Of a stretch of 64,000 nt of DNA, positions 10,788 through 21,177 are shown piece after piece. Numbering within the stretch: the first letter of the stretch is position 1; every line of letters starts with the position of its first letter. The stretch is taken from contig QOQB01000003.1 of the NCBI GenBank assembly GCA_003331305.1, positions 1 through 64,000 on the forward strand. The letters run 5' to 3'. Source of the DNA: Flavobacteriales bacterium. GTDB taxonomy: Bacteria > Bacteroidota > Bacteroidia > Flavobacteriales > Flavobacteriaceae. The notes beneath the pieces were generated by a model. It was not told the origin of the DNA, made no database searches, and was given only the letters and a program-made list of their open reading frames with translations. A program made the translations under genes and the position numbers.

Positions 10788-11545
10788 GGTTGTTTTTTGT
10801 TGCCCTTTTTCTTGTTTCTTGTGGTTCTAAAAAGGTGGTTTATTCTGGAAGCGTGAAGCGCACAGCAAAAAAAATAGAAAACAAATCCCCCAAAAAATCC
10901 GTTAAAAAATTAGCAGAACTCGATGCGCATACCCGTATGAAAGTATATGTGCTACAATATGCCGAAATGGCGCAAAAAGAAATGAAAAAGTACGGTATTC
11001 CGGCAAGTATTACCTTAGCACAAGGCTTATTGGAGTCTCAGGCAGGTATGGGTGAATTAGCGGCCAAGTCCAATAACCACTTTGGAATAAAATGCCATAA
11101 AGGGTGGCGCGGTGCGCGCGTTTCACACGACGACGATGCTAAAGGAGAGTGTTTTCGAAAGTATAAAAAAGTAGAACAGTCGTACCGAGATCACTCCGAT
11201 TTTTTACGGAATCGTGGGCGTTACAGCGACTTGTTCAAAATGAAAAAAACAGATTATATACGCTGGGCTCATGGACTTAAAAAGGCAGGCTATGCTACCG
11301 ATCCACAATACGCATATAAACTTATTTCACTTATTGAGCGCTACGAATTATGGCAATTTGACGGCAGTAAAGCACCTCTAAAGACATCAAAACGGACAAA
11401 GAAAGGGCAAAGTTATGTGGTGCAGCAAGGCGACACGCTGTATTCCATTGCTAAAAAATTTGACCTCTCTGTAGAAAATCTTATAGCGATCAACAGACTA
11501 AATTCAACTGATTTGGCAATAGGTCAACAACTCAATTTAAAATGA
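10772..11545 (+). CDS. Glucosaminidase-domain lipoprotein with C-terminal LysM
   Basis: [31 protein letters not shown]...; Lys[30 protein letters not shown]; listed ORF start 10688 would overlap the previous gene by 100 nt, GTG at 10772 followed by lipoprotein signal is more plausible. Confidence 0.85.
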   Translation: MARGLRLFFVALFLVSCGSKKVVYSGSVKRTAKKIENKSPKKSVKKLAELDAHTRMKVYVLQYAEMAQKEMKKYGIPASITLAQGLLESQAGMGELAAKSNNHFGIKCHKGWRGARVSHDDDAKGECFRKYKKVEQSYRDHSDFLRNRGRYSDLFKMKKTDYIRWAHGLKKAGYATDPQYAYKLISLIERYELWQFDGSKAPLKTSKRTKKGQSYVVQQGDTLYSIAKKFDLSVENLIAINRLNSTDLAIGQQLNLK

Positions 11546-12831
11546 TGCAATATCAACGCAGTAGTACTCTTTTTGCCGAGGCAAAACAAGTTATTCCAGG
11601 TGGAGTGAACTCACCCGTACGTGCATTTAAAGCAGTCGGCGGTACGCCAATTTTCTTGACACATGCCAAAGGGGCGTATTTGTTCGATGAAGATGGGAAT
11701 AGATATATCGATTACATCTCATCATGGGGGCCTATGATTTTAGGTCATGCACACCCAAAAGTGGTCAAAGCCATTCAAAAGCGCGCTGAAAAAGGCACTT
11801 CCTATGGCATCCCAACTGCGTTGGAAACGCAAATTGCCAAACAAGCTTTAGCGATGGTACCACATATGGATCAAATTCGATTTGTGAATTCCGGCACCGA
11901 AGCTTGTATGAGCGCAGTGCGCTTGGCACGCGGATATACAGGGCGCGATAAAATCATCAAATTTGCAGGTTGCTATCACGGACATGCTGACGCTTTTTTA
12001 ATTCAAGCAGGTAGTGGAGCGGTTACTTTTGGTAGCCCAAACAGTCCAGGCGTAACGGCTGGAACAGCACAAGACACTATCTTAGCTGCCTACAACAACC
12101 TAGAACAAGTTGCCGAAATATTTGCTGCAAATCCCGAAAAAATTGCTGCCATTATCGTTGAGCCTGTAGCAGGAAATATGGGCTGTGTTTTACCTAAAGC
12201 AGGTTTTTTGGAAGGACTGAGGCGTTTGTGTGACACACACGGTGCTTTACTCATTTTTGATGAGGTAATGACAGGTTTTCGATTGGCACCGGGTGGGGCA
12301 CAAGAACGTTTAGGCGTACGTGCCGATATGGTTACTTACGGAAAAGTGATTGGCGGAGGACTTCCTGTTGGGGCATTTGCCGCACGAAAAGAAATTATGG
12401 CGTTTTTGGCACCTGTAGGTCCTGTGTATCAGGCGGGCACATTAAGTGGGAATCCTTTGGCGATGACAGCAGGACTTACCATGTTACAGTTGCTGCAAGA
12501 ACACCCACAAACCTATAGCAGCTTAGATGAAAAAACAGCCTATTTGCACAACGAAATGACGCCTATTCTCGAACAAAAAGGGATCCCTTACCAAATCAAT
12601 AGATTAGGGTCAATGCTATCGCTGCATTTTACCAATACCCCTGTGGTAGATTTTGACACCGCAGCTAAAGGCAACAACGAATTCTTTAAAAAGTACTTCC
12701 ATGGCATGCTTAAGCGTGGAGTGTATTTACCGCCAAGCGCGTTTGAAAGCTATTTTTTAAATGATGCCATTAGCCAAGAAGACCTTGAACATACGCTCGA
12801 AGCCTTTTCTGAAACCTTAAAGGAGTTATAA
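11542..12831 (+). CDS. hemL: Glutamate-1-semialdehyde 2,1-aminomutase
   Basis: [60 protein letters not shown]. Confidence 0.96.
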   Translation: MMQYQRSSTLFAEAKQVIPGGVNSPVRAFKAVGGTPIFLTHAKGAYLFDEDGNRYIDYISSWGPMILGHAHPKVVKAIQKRAEKGTSYGIPTALETQIAKQALAMVPHMDQIRFVNSGTEACMSAVRLARGYTGRDKIIKFAGCYHGHADAFLIQAGSGAVTFGSPNSPGVTAGTAQDTILAAYNNLEQVAEIFAANPEKIAAIIVEPVAGNMGCVLPKAGFLEGLRRLCDTHGALLIFDEVMTGFRLAPGGAQERLGVRADMVTYGKVIGGGLPVGAFAARKEIMAFLAPVGPVYQAGTLSGNPLAMTAGLTMLQLLQEHPQTYSSLDEKTAYLHNEMTPILEQKGIPYQINRLGSMLSLHFTNTPVVDFDTAAKGNNEFFKKYFHGMLKRGVYLPPSAFESYFLNDAISQEDLEHTLEAFSETLKEL

Positions 12832-15324
12832 TTAGCTCGGGTCTAAAATAGCATCAATGCGCACTACAGATTCTTGTAGGTGGTAACGCGTATTTTGATC
12901 ATTTACCTTAGCTAAACTTCTTGCAATAGCTGTTTTTAAGTTTATCAGTTGCGCACGACTTACAGCACGAATGTCCGACTGACTCACCAACACTCGCGTG
13001 CGGTTGCTATAGCGTCTAGCCGAACCACTTAATGGTTCTTGGCTTTCCGTCATAAGATATTCCAAACGGTCAATATAGGCGCGTTGTAAGTTTCGTCTAT
13101 ACATATCTATGGTATTGTTACTGTACAGCTCTGCCCAAATACCTTTGCGTAATTCGCTCATCATTTGTGTTAAGGCATAGGCCTCCACGCCGTTTAACGC
13201 CTCGTTTTCAAGCATACGCGCCATCCGATCAAAAGTTAATAAACGGTTTAACGTACCCGTTTGTGTACGTCGCATGCGGTCTAAGGCACCTGCAAACTCA
13301 ATCTTATTAAAAATATTTTCGTCAAGCATCCACTTGGGTGTTGCAAATAATTCGTCTTGTAAAAACTCCAGACATGCCTGTTGATGACTTTTATCCACGT
13401 GCGTATAGACAGGTCCTTCTTGGTTGTATGTTTTATAGTATTCATAAACACCACCTACATTAGCTGCCACATGACCCATATAACGATTAAACTGGCTCAA
13501 TACCTGATTATATAAGTCTTGTAAGTCATCATAATTTTTTCCGTCTTCGGCAGTCCAATCTATTAAGTTAGGTACAATACGTTTTAGGTTGGCAATACCA
13601 TATTGACTTGCTTTTATAGCATCATCGCCCAAGTCTTCCGTTTGTGAGCTAGGGTCAATTGGACTTCCAAATTGCTGGCTTCCAAAGCGATACATAGGAT
13701 CATCTTGATGTGCTAAAATCCATTGATCAAGCCTTTCTTTTTCTTCCTCCGCTGACGTTGCAGATGGAATAGGGCGGTAGCCCCAGCGTACGGCGTGTAT
13801 ATCATAGATGCCAATATCAGGCATGAGTGACACATCACCATCACCTGGTTGGGCAATGTAATTAAATCTGGCATAATCCATTATAGAAGGTGCCGTGCCG
13901 TATTTTTTAGTAAATGATGGCGAACGCAACGAATCTACGGGGTAGGCAACGCTACTTCCCATATTGTGCGGCAACCCTATGGTATGTCCAACTTCGTGTG
14001 CGGACACAAATCGGATAAGTCTTCCCATAATCTCATCTTTAAAAGCAACGCCTCGCGCTTCGGGGTTGATAGCTGCGGTTTGTACAAAAAACCAATTGCG
14101 CAATAATGTCATTACGTTATGATACCAATTGATATCAGATTCTAAAATCTCACCAGAACGCGGGTCACTAACGTGCGGCCCGTTGGCATTTGGAATAGGA
14201 GACGCCAAATAGCGCACCACAGAGTAACGCACGTCTTCGGGACTCCAGTCTGGATCTTCTTCTGGCGTTGGCGGGTCTTTTGCAATGATGGCATTTTTAA
14301 AACCAGCAGCCTCAAATGCCACTTGCCAATCTTCAATTCCTTGTTTTAGGTAAGGCGCCCACTTTTTTGGTGTAGCCCTGTCAATGTAGTAAACGATTGG
14401 TTTCTTGGGTTCAACCAATTCGCCTCGCTCAAACTTTTCTAAGTCTTCGTCTTTAACTTCCAAACGCCAGCGGTCCAAATAGCGTACTGTTTTACTTTTT
14501 TGAACATCTAACCCATAATCGGTTTGTCCCCTCGAAAACCATCCCACACGCTCGTCAAAATAGCGGCGTTTCATAGGTTTTTCAGGAAGCAAAATCATAG
14601 AATTACTCATTTCGAAGGAAATAGAACCTGTACTTGAGTTAGACGGTGGATCGCTAGAATTATAAGTCTTTATATGCCTTGCCTCTACATTTAGCGGATA
14701 GCTTTTCAGTGTATTTATGAAAGAGCGTGACTTGTCTAAACTTGAAACCTTATAGGTTTTACGCCTAGATTGCGGAAATCCAATGGCTTTTACATCACTT
14801 TCAAAAAAACTATTTACGTTAATCACCGTAGATATGGAGTCTTTTCCAATGGCTTTGATATCAAAACGATATAATATGGGCTCAAAATTAGAATTTACAA
14901 CTGCCTCGTGTATGGGAAGGGAATCAGCCGCAACTACCTGATGAGATACCACACGCAATAGTACTTTTTTGGTATCTTTTTCCCAACGCAGTACTTGCGT
15001 ATTTTGTTTACCGCCACCAAAACCAATACCAGAGGCAGTTTTAGCAATTCGAGTTACCATGAGCATTTCTTTGCCAAATAGTGAATCGGGAATTTCATAA
15101 AAGTAATCCTCATCAACTTTATGAACATCAAACAAACCTATATCTGAAACCGCTTTTTCAGTAATGACTTCATCGTAAGGCTTAATAGCGTTTTTATCTT
15201 TCTTTTTAGGTTTTGGGGCTTCCACTTTTTCAGGTGCCTTTTTCTTTTTAAATAGCTTCGGAATTTGTGCATTTACATGTGTTACAAAACACAATACAAA
15301 CAGGAATCGGATTAGGTTTTTCAT
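12832..15324 (-). CDS. Zinc-dependent metalloprotease (DUF5117/DUF5118 type)
   Basis: Zn-binding HEVGHTIGLPHNMGSS; large secreted protein of the Bacteroidota metzincin-like family. Confidence 0.92.
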   Translation of the reverse strand: MKNLIRFLFVLCFVTHVNAQIPKLFKKKKAPEKVEAPKPKKKDKNAIKPYDEVITEKAVSDIGLFDVHKVDEDYFYEIPDSLFGKEMLMVTRIAKTASGIGFGGGKQNTQVLRWEKDTKKVLLRVVSHQVVAADSLPIHEAVVNSNFEPILYRFDIKAIGKDSISTVINVNSFFESDVKAIGFPQSRRKTYKVSSLDKSRSFINTLKSYPLNVEARHIKTYNSSDPPSNSSTGSISFEMSNSMILLPEKPMKRRYFDERVGWFSRGQTDYGLDVQKSKTVRYLDRWRLEVKDEDLEKFERGELVEPKKPIVYYIDRATPKKWAPYLKQGIEDWQVAFEAAGFKNAIIAKDPPTPEEDPDWSPEDVRYSVVRYLASPIPNANGPHVSDPRSGEILESDINWYHNVMTLLRNWFFVQTAAINPEARGVAFKDEIMGRLIRFVSAHEVGHTIGLPHNMGSSVAYPVDSLRSPSFTKKYGTAPSIMDYARFNYIAQPGDGDVSLMPDIGIYDIHAVRWGYRPIPSATSAEEEKERLDQWILAHQDDPMYRFGSQQFGSPIDPSSQTEDLGDDAIKASQYGIANLKRIVPNLIDWTAEDGKNYDDLQDLYNQVLSQFNRYMGHVAANVGGVYEYYKTYNQEGPVYTHVDKSHQQACLEFLQDELFATPKWMLDENIFNKIEFAGALDRMRRTQTGTLNRLLTFDRMARMLENEALNGVEAYALTQMMSELRKGIWAELYSNNTIDMYRRNLQRAYIDRLEYLMTESQEPLSGSARRYSNRTRVLVSQSDIRAVSRAQLINLKTAIARSLAKVNDQNTRYHLQESVVRIDAILDPS

Positions 15325-15424
15325 GGAATTTTATAAGTAGTCAACTAAAATCTTAAATAATTTGCACATTACCAACCCTTTTGCTGTTGAACTTGACGAT
15401 AGTTTAAAATTAGGGTTTGATTAG

Positions 15425-17116
15425 CTAACGAAGCGCAATGTGCAACGTCTCGTTTGTCTTTGTTACTTCTGCCACAGATTTACTCGTAAGACCTTTAACC
15501 GCTTTATCCCATTTTTTATTACTAAGTCCTGCTTGTTCTTTCACAGTTGTAAGAGCGGCAGGACTTTCTTTTTTTAGTATATCCATGATAACTTGTTCTT
15601 CTGCGGTAAGTGCAGGACCTTTCTTTTCTGGTCGCATTTGTGGGAAAAATAAGACTTCTTGAATGGAACTGTTGTTGGTTAATAACATCGTTAAGCGGTC
15701 AATACCAATCCCAATTCCCGATGTGGGTGGCATCCCGTATTCCAATGCACGCAAGAAATCTTGGTCAATAAACATGGCCTCGTCATCGCCTTTTTCTGAT
15801 AGCGACATTTGATCCTCAAAACGCTCCCGTTGATCAATTGGATCGTTAAGCTCAGTGTAAGCATTTGCCAGTTCTTTTCCATTGACCATAAGTTCAAAAC
15901 GTTCGGTAAGTCCTGGTTTGCTGCGATGGGCTTTGGTCAGCGGACTCATTTCTTTTGGGTAATCCGTGATAAATGTCGGCTGGATGTAGTGGTGTTCGCA
16001 AAGCTCCCCAAATAACTCATCAATAAGTTTTCCTTTGCCCATGGTGTCATCAACTTCAAGGCCAAGTTTTTTAGCCGTTTCACGTAATGCGGTTTCGTCC
16101 ATTTCGGATACATCAATTCCGGTGTGTTCTTTTATTGCCTCTAAAATGGGAACCCGCGGATAGGGTGCTTTAAAATCAATGGAGTTTTCACCCACTTGCA
16201 CGGCAGAACTGCCGTTGGCTGCCTCCGCTACTTCCTCAAGAAGTGCTTCAGTGGTGTTCATCATCCAATGGTAATCTTTGTATGCAACATAAAGCTCCAT
16301 GACCGTAAACTCAGGATTATGGGTTTTGTCCATACCCTCGTTTCTAAAGTCTTTGGCAAACTCATACACGCCATCAAATCCACCTACAATAAGGCGTTTG
16401 AGGTACAACTCATTTGCAATACGTAAGTAAAGTGGAATGTTTAGTGCATTGTGATGCGTTACAAAAGGCCTTGCGGCTGCGCCACCTGGAATGGGTTGTA
16501 AAATAGGCGTTTCTACTTCTAAGTAACCACGATCGTTAAAAAACGAACGGATGGTGTTTGTAATCTTAGTACGTTTTACGAATGCATCTTTCACGCTGGG
16601 GTTTACAATCAAATCAACATAGCGCTGGCGGTAGCGCTGTTCCGGATCGGTGAAGGCATCGTACGTATTGCCATCGGCATCTACTTTTGGAAGTGGTAAC
16701 GGACGCAACGATTTGCTAAGCACAAAAAGCTTGTGTACTTCAACGGTTTTTTCACCTACTTGTGTGGTAAATAATTTTCCTTCAACTCCAATAATATCCC
16801 CAATATCCAATAACTTTTTATAGACATCGTTATACAAGGTTTTATCGTCATCTGGACACAAAATATCTCTGTTAAAATACAACTGCACTTTTCCAGTAGC
16901 ATCTTGCAATTCGGCAAAACTTGCCTTTCCTTGCACCCGTCTCGACATCAATCGTCCTGCCAAGCAAACAGCACCATCTTCTGTATATTTTTCAGCGACT
17001 TCAGTAGCGTAGTGTGTGGTGTCAAATGCTGCTGCAGGGTAGGGGTTTATGCCCAACTCACGCAGTTTTGTGAGCTTTTCTCTGCGGACAAGTTCTTGTT
17101 CTGATAATTCGTGCAT
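15425..17116 (-). CDS. lysS: Lysine--tRNA ligase
   Basis: Class II LysRS motifs (FRNEGMDKTHNPEFTVMELY; GIGIGIDRLTMLL); ATG at 17116 (MHELSEQELVRR) preferred because a -7 element TATCTTTG (17141..17134) lies inside the listed extension. Confidence 0.96.
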   Translation of the reverse strand: MHELSEQELVRREKLTKLRELGINPYPAAAFDTTHYATEVAEKYTEDGAVCLAGRLMSRRVQGKASFAELQDATGKVQLYFNRDILCPDDDKTLYNDVYKKLLDIGDIIGVEGKLFTTQVGEKTVEVHKLFVLSKSLRPLPLPKVDADGNTYDAFTDPEQRYRQRYVDLIVNPSVKDAFVKRTKITNTIRSFFNDRGYLEVETPILQPIPGGAAARPFVTHHNALNIPLYLRIANELYLKRLIVGGFDGVYEFAKDFRNEGMDKTHNPEFTVMELYVAYKDYHWMMNTTEALLEEVAEAANGSSAVQVGENSIDFKAPYPRVPILEAIKEHTGIDVSEMDETALRETAKKLGLEVDDTMGKGKLIDELFGELCEHHYIQPTFITDYPKEMSPLTKAHRSKPGLTERFELMVNGKELANAYTELNDPIDQRERFEDQMSLSEKGDDEAMFIDQDFLRALEYGMPPTSGIGIGIDRLTMLLTNNSSIQEVLFFPQMRPEKKGPALTAEEQVIMDILKKESPAALTTVKEQAGLSNKKWDKAVKGLTSKSVAEVTKTNETLHIALR

Positions 17117-17194
17117 CCCAAATTTTTCTGTTGCAAAGATAACCAATGCGCATGAGTTCTCAAGAACGCATGAATTTGTATATTTGGCTAACCC

Positions 17195-17362
17195 ATGAGT
17201 CTGTTTCGTGTACTTCTAGCTATTATTTTTCCGCCTTTGGCAGTTATTGACAGAGGCTGTGGATCTGTTGTTATTGTTTTTTTACTCACGCTTTGTGCAT
17301 GGGTGCCCGGAGTTATAGGGGCGCTTATCATTTTGAACAGACCCTTTTATTATGAACCCTAA
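17195..17362 (+). CDS. YqaE/Pmp3-family small membrane protein (55 aa; not in the ORF track)
   Basis: Translation MSLFRVLLAIIFPPLAVIDRGCGSVVIVFLLTLCAWVPGVIGALIILNRPFYYEP*, the two-TM Pmp3/UPF0057 pattern (PPLAV..LLTLxxWxPGxIxAL). Confidence 0.88.
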   Translation: MSLFRVLLAIIFPPLAVIDRGCGSVVIVFLLTLCAWVPGVIGALIILNRPFYYEP

Positions 17363-18056
17363 ACCTGTTGTTCAGGTGCGCAAATTGGGCTTGGCAGCAT
17401 ACGATGCCGTTACCAATTTGCAACAAGAATTGTTTCAACGCACCATTGACCAGAAAATTCACAACCGTAGAAATCCAGATGCGCAAGTGACTACCGAAAA
17501 TCATTTGCTTTTTGTGGAGCATCCGCATGTGTATACCCTCGGTAAAAGTGGCGACGAAAATAACTTACTCATCAACAATGAAACCCTTGCCGAAAAAGGC
17601 GTTTCCTTTTACCCTACAAATCGTGGAGGTGATATTACCTATCACGGCCCGGGGCAGTTGGTTGGCTATCCCATTTTGGATTTGGATTGTTTTTTTACCG
17701 ATATCCATAAATATTTGCGTTTGTTGGAGGAATGTATCATTGCAACACTTGCCGATTTTGGTATTTCTGCCACACGCAGCAAAGGTGAAACAGGGGTTTG
17801 GATTGATGTAGATGGCAACAATCCCCGTAAAATTTGTGCCATGGGAATTCGTACCAGTCGCTGGGTTACCATGCATGGGTTTGCTTTAAATGTAAATACA
17901 GATTTATCGTATTTTAACTATATCATCCCCTGCGGAATTCGCAATAAAGACGTGACCTCTATGCAAAAAGAGTTGGGGAAAACCATTGATATCAAAGAAG
18001 TTAGTACCCTTTTTCAAAAACACTTTGCACATCACTTTGAGGCTGAGGTGCGCTAA
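17352..18056 (+). CDS. lipB: Octanoyltransferase (lipoyl(octanoyl) transferase)
   Basis: NRGGDITYHGPGQLVGYPI, RKICAMGIRTSRWVTMHGFALNVN, FNYIIPCGI. Confidence 0.96.
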   Translation: MNPKPVVQVRKLGLAAYDAVTNLQQELFQRTIDQKIHNRRNPDAQVTTENHLLFVEHPHVYTLGKSGDENNLLINNETLAEKGVSFYPTNRGGDITYHGPGQLVGYPILDLDCFFTDIHKYLRLLEECIIATLADFGISATRSKGETGVWIDVDGNNPRKICAMGIRTSRWVTMHGFALNVNTDLSYFNYIIPCGIRNKDVTSMQKELGKTIDIKEVSTLFQKHFAHHFEAEVR

Positions 18057-20470
18057 GGCATTCGGTAAAATCGCAATTCCTTGTTGTTGTTTTGTGCGGC
18101 TAAATATACAGTCGATCCGGGCGTTCCTTGTCCCAACATGGCCCAACCCTCGCCGATTACGGGAAAGCTATCCAGAAGTTTTGCGTCGCGATTAAACACA
18201 TACACTTTCCCCGACTGATTGTCCCAAATTAAAATATAGGTGCGGTTGTTTACTACCTGAATTTGCGGTGGTGCATATACTCCGAAATCCAATTCTACCA
18301 ACTGGTTGTTGATGGTGATTTTATTTTCGGTTTGGGTAACCAAGGTGTTTTTATTGGCCTCCAACGTATAGCGGGTTTCAAACGGCAACGCTTTTTTGGT
18401 GATTTTCCCCGAAGTGCTGATTTGAATCAACCTGTTTTTGGCATCAATGCTTACAAAACCGCTTTGGTATGGGTAGATGTTTTGCGTGAATTTGATATCC
18501 GTTGGAATTTTAATGCGTGTTTTTCCGGTGCGGTGCAGCAGCTCTGCTTTACCAGATTTTTGAACTATGGCAATATAATCACGGTTTCCAATGCGAATGT
18601 GTTTGGGTGAATATGCCAAACTGCCAGAGAGTCTTGTTTTACGCCAACCGCTTACTTTTTTCATACGGCGGTCATACATGCCTAATGTTTTTCCAGTCGA
18701 TAACACAATGCGGTAGTCCCGTTGATTGTCATAATCAAAAATGCCAAGTGTGCTGGACGTGCTCATCCCCGATTTGCTAAACCCTTTTACGGCGTTTCCA
18801 TTTCGGTCTAAAACTTGAAAACTTTTGGTAGTGGTAAAAGCGAGCTGCAAGCGTTTATTTCGGTATACGTCCACTTGTTGAATAGCTCCTAAAATAGCGC
18901 CATCAAGTTGCTTTTTCCAAAGCAATTTCCCAGTAGAAGTTAACAGGTAAAGTTGATGTTCCTCGTCCTGAACGACCCATTCCAATGCTTTTGTATTGTG
19001 ATTCTGTACGGCATAGGGCCCCCATGCTATGGGTGTGCTAAACGGTGCGGTTCCAGCCGATTCTATCCCTTGCGATTTCCTCCCGCTTTCGCTGGGTTGT
19101 TGTAAGCTTAATGTGATATAAAACACATCGCCTTCTACAACACCTATATAATCGACTTGACGAAAAGCCCCAAAATCGGTTTTCGCCAATTTTTTTACAT
19201 GTTTTTTTAATGTAGATTCAACTTCTGAAGGCGCTGCCCATGCCCACAGGCTACTTTGGCGCGGAAGGGTTTTTACATAGTTTTCAAAGCGGATGTCGTT
19301 GGCAAGCACATCGTCTTTTTCTAACGCATTTAAAAGCGACTCCATCACCGCTTTGGACGTGCCAAAATAGAGATGCTCGTTTAGAAACGCGGCGTATGGA
19401 TAGGTTTCGTTTTTGGCAAGTGGTGCAAGTACGTTTGTCTTTTGGTTTTCTTCCAAAAATTCAAAAATAGTTTGCCCGCTTACACTATGCTGTGCCTTGG
19501 ATTGGCGCGAAAGCGCAGTGCGTAATTCTTCCGCTTCTTGATTTGATTTTAACGCAAATACCACATCATTTCCCAATCCAACTTGCGCCACATAAGCGGC
19601 GTCTAACAGTAGTGAATCGGTGGAGGTTTCGGGTTGGTTGTGGGTAATTTGAAAACGCTTGGCAGCTTTTGAAAACACTTTGTCATCAAAGGCAAAGGCC
19701 TGAATACTTTTCGCACTGCTAGGCAGATGTGCTGCCACGTCTTGCAAGGCTGTCGTTTGGTTTGCCAATGGCGATAAGCGCGACGCACCATTTGCCGGCA
19801 GAACACCATAAGCACGCAGATATACGCCGTTCGTATTGACACTTGGCACAAAGGCAGTCCAGTTGCTCCATTCGCTCCACGGTACAGGAGAAATATCATC
19901 AAAAAGCGAATTAAAAAAGGGTGCAATCTTGTTTTGTACAAAAAAGGTTTGTGGCTCTTTGGTGCTGTTGTAGAGTTGCGTTAGCGTGCTATCGATGCTG
20001 TTGGGTGTGCTGCGCAGGCGAATGCTACTTTCCATCAACAGTTTACTTGACGATTGCATGTGCAAGCTGTCCCAAGTTGCGTAATAGGTGGGCGGGGAAG
20101 TCTTGAATTGCAGCAGTTGTGTTTTGGCATAGCTTAGCGTATCGGCAGCTATGGAATCTAACTGTTGCGGTTTTTGATGCGTAATCCACAGGTAGCTGAG
20201 GTTGTCTTTACCCTCGGGGTGAAAACTCAATTGCCCACTGGTGTTTTCCGCTACGGCATCCATTTGAGCGAAGAAGTCGGGGAATACTTCGGCAAGTGCC
20301 GCCGCTGCGGTATGCTGCGTGGCATAGGATTTCATGGGTCCAAACGACTCACTTTTGACCACTACTACGGCATTGTTGGGCAAATAGTCCAATAATGATG
20401 CTGAATGGGTTTGTTGTTGTTGGCAAGCACCTATACTAAGGCAGAGCGCAAGGAGCAGCAGTCTTTTCAT
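18053..20470 (-). CDS. Large conserved lipoprotein of unknown function, C-terminal beta-propeller/PQQ-like repeats
   Basis: Lipobox LCLSIGACQQQQ; C-terminal half with repeats such as LLTSTGKLLWKKQL, VLDRNGNAVKGF, VFNRDAKLLDSFPV. Confidence 0.7.
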   Translation of the reverse strand: MKRLLLLALCLSIGACQQQQTHSASLLDYLPNNAVVVVKSESFGPMKSYATQHTAAAALAEVFPDFFAQMDAVAENTSGQLSFHPEGKDNLSYLWITHQKPQQLDSIAADTLSYAKTQLLQFKTSPPTYYATWDSLHMQSSSKLLMESSIRLRSTPNSIDSTLTQLYNSTKEPQTFFVQNKIAPFFNSLFDDISPVPWSEWSNWTAFVPSVNTNGVYLRAYGVLPANGASRLSPLANQTTALQDVAAHLPSSAKSIQAFAFDDKVFSKAAKRFQITHNQPETSTDSLLLDAAYVAQVGLGNDVVFALKSNQEAEELRTALSRQSKAQHSVSGQTIFEFLEENQKTNVLAPLAKNETYPYAAFLNEHLYFGTSKAVMESLLNALEKDDVLANDIRFENYVKTLPRQSSLWAWAAPSEVESTLKKHVKKLAKTDFGAFRQVDYIGVVEGDVFYITLSLQQPSESGRKSQGIESAGTAPFSTPIAWGPYAVQNHNTKALEWVVQDEEHQLYLLTSTGKLLWKKQLDGAILGAIQQVDVYRNKRLQLAFTTTKSFQVLDRNGNAVKGFSKSGMSTSSTLGIFDYDNQRDYRIVLSTGKTLGMYDRRMKKVSGWRKTRLSGSLAYSPKHIRIGNRDYIAIVQKSGKAELLHRTGKTRIKIPTDIKFTQNIYPYQSGFVSIDAKNRLIQISTSGKITKKALPFETRYTLEANKNTLVTQTENKITINNQLVELDFGVYAPPQIQVVNNRTYILIWDNQSGKVYVFNRDAKLLDSFPVIGEGWAMLGQGTPGSTVYLAAQNNNKELRFYRMP

Positions 20471-20479
20471 ACGGCAAAG

Positions 20480-21073
20480 TTATAAATCCAATGCCAGTTG
20501 TTTGGGGTATAACGCAAAAGTTTTACGGTGTATTTTAACAGCGCCATGCGTCATAATGGCCTCTCGATGTTTGGCTGTGGGATAGCCCTTGTTGGTGTCC
20601 CAACCGTAGTGCGGATGCTTTTGATGATGCGCTTGCATGACATCGTCACGGGTGGTTTTTGCCAAAATGGACGCTGCTGCAATGTTTAAAAAACGGGCAT
20701 CGCCGCCTACCATACAATGGTGCGGAATGTTGTGGTAGGGTTTGAATTTATTTCCATCTACCAAAATGGTTTCGGGAACTACCTCCAATTTGGCGATGGC
20801 CAGTTGCATGGCTTCTATGGAAGCATTTAAGATATTGATTTTATCAATGCGGGTATGCGACACATGCGCAATGCCATAGGCCAAGGCAACTGTTTTGATT
20901 TCCTCGCGTAGCGCATAGCGTTGGTTGGCAGTAAGTTTTTTGGAATCTGTTAGGAGCGGATGCGTATAGCTGGGCGGCAGGATGACCGCTGCTGCCGTAA
21001 CAGGCCCAGCCAAACAACCCCGACCCGCCTCGTCTGTACCGCATTCTAGCGTTTGCGTAAACTGTGTTTGCAT
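20480..21073 (-). CDS. rnhB: Ribonuclease HII
   Basis: ECGTDEAGRGCLAGPVTAAAVIL, VGGDARFLNIAAASILAKTTRD. Confidence 0.97.
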   Translation of the reverse strand: MQTQFTQTLECGTDEAGRGCLAGPVTAAAVILPPSYTHPLLTDSKKLTANQRYALREEIKTVALAYGIAHVSHTRIDKINILNASIEAMQLAIAKLEVVPETILVDGNKFKPYHNIPHHCMVGGDARFLNIAAASILAKTTRDDVMQAHHQKHPHYGWDTNKGYPTAKHREAIMTHGAVKIHRKTFALYPKQLALDL

Positions 21074-21177
21074 AAAAAGTAAAAATACAAAAGAATGTTT
21101 GTTTTTGGTTTCACAAAAAAGCGTTCTTGGATACGCCCTAATGTATGTGTAAGTAGCTTATTTTTGCTAGGCCACTA

